DNA from: an uncultured Bacteriovorax sp.
Lineage (GTDB): Bacteria > Bdellovibrionota > Bacteriovoracia > Bacteriovoracales > Bacteriovoracaceae
DNA: 64,000 nt
NCBI GenBank assembly: GCA_946481315.1
Contig: CAMLMH010000006.1
Span: 150,938-214,937, forward strand
Reading direction: 5' to 3'
Part shown: positions 63,758 through 64,000 of the stretch, in pieces
How positions within the stretch are numbered: position 1 is the stretch's first letter
Layout: every line of letters starts with the position of its first letter
The notes under the pieces: generated by a model
What the model saw: only the letters and a program-made list of their open reading frames with translations
Database searches by the model: none
What the model was told of the DNA's origin: nothing
Program-made: the position numbers and the translations under genes

Positions 63758-64000
63758 GAGCCCTCATGCCGATTTCGATGAATTGTGGAAAACGAACGAA
63801 ACATCGATGAATAAAGCATTTCAGCGATTCATTTCTTGCGGAAAAAACGTTGAAGAGGTCGTTTGAAGGTTCATTTTTTAATCAATGAGAGAAAAAAAAA
63901 TTAAAGGTTAAAAAAAAAATGGCGAAAAATAAAACAAAGATGGTATTTTTTGTTTGCACGAAAATAAAAAAATGTTTATTCTTAAAAAAAGAATAAAAAC
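63758..64000. other. AT-rich non-coding stretch at window end
   Basis: It contains several A runs, a 9-bp direct repeat TCGATGAAT (63775 and 63804), and the inverted repeat TTTATTCTT / AAGAATAAA near the edge. A 25-codon frame from ATG 63919 is probably chance. I see no clear gene; it may be the leader of a gene beyond the window. Confidence 0.4.

Noticed and set aside
63775..63812. Direct repeat TCGATGAAT
   Set aside because: Only two 9-bp copies; too short for a CRISPR or iteron claim.
63919..63996. 25-residue frame in the AT-rich end
   Set aside because: It is mostly Lys codons from A runs in AT-rich sequence; chance is the simpler explanation.
1..64000. Search by eye for tRNA, rRNA, insertion sequences, prophage and CRISPR
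   Set aside because: No cloverleaf-type gap, transposase, integrase or regular spaced repeat was seen; gaps between genes are mostly under 250 bp.

Overview
This 64 kb window is ordinary chromosome from a Gram-negative bacterium. It encodes lipopolysaccharide transport (LptC/LptA/LptB), many lipoproteins and exported proteins, RpoN, HPF and ClpS/ClpA. The gene set suggests a member of the Bdellovibrionota, probably the Bacteriovorax/Peredibacter side. Reasons are the many large exported proteins of unknown family, a eukaryote-type NADP isocitrate dehydrogenase, several multi-domain histidine kinases and the lpt-rpoN-hpf cluster. That placement is inference. I saw no insertion sequence, prophage, CRISPR array, tRNA or rRNA.

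Layout. 1-3.3 kb: 5' part of recJ, a small zinc-ribbon gene and three exported proteins, two of them behind sigma-54-like promoters. 3.4-8.7 kb: icd, then a minus-strand pair of a degenerate receiver protein and a 1174-residue exported protein with twelve cysteine-pair repeats. 8.9-12.2 kb: two near-identical poly-glycine lipoproteins and an exported protein with a clan CD-like His/Cys arrangement. 12.2-21.8 kb: a MASE1-CHASE-PAS histidine kinase divergent from a large exported protein plus a subtilisin-like protease, with inverted repeats between them. 21.8-26.7 kb: ribosomal/replication operon in which S6 and S18 are one fused protein, then a DUF2232 membrane protein, rplI, dnaB and pabB.

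26.9-36.4 kb: small genes including a RluA-type pseudouridine synthase, a WYL regulator, YciB, AlkB-like dioxygenase, a DAHP synthase-chorismate mutase fusion, methyltransferases, GNAT and proline iminopeptidase. 36.4-44.2 kb: DNA polymerase II, YihY, YggT, an unknown protein, an FtsB-like protein, DUF192 and aspS. 44.1-52.7 kb: a hybrid kinase whose conserved N-terminus extends past any normal start codon, a ZIP transporter with Dps, an RDD protein and mutS. 52.8-57.9 kb: a fused LptC-LptA, lptB, rpoN, hpf and an exonuclease-GIY-YIG fusion. 57.9-64 kb: a periplasmic 5'-nucleotidase, a metzincin-like lipoprotein, clpS, clpA and an AT-rich end.

The most unusual items are the S6-S18 fusion, the LptC-LptA fusion, the cysteine-pair repeat protein, and the divergent kinase / exported-protein / protease locus. 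Genes are tightly packed, with several 1-4 bp start-stop overlaps and convergent gene ends that overlap by up to 47 bp. All family calls come from reading motifs by eye; no database search was run.
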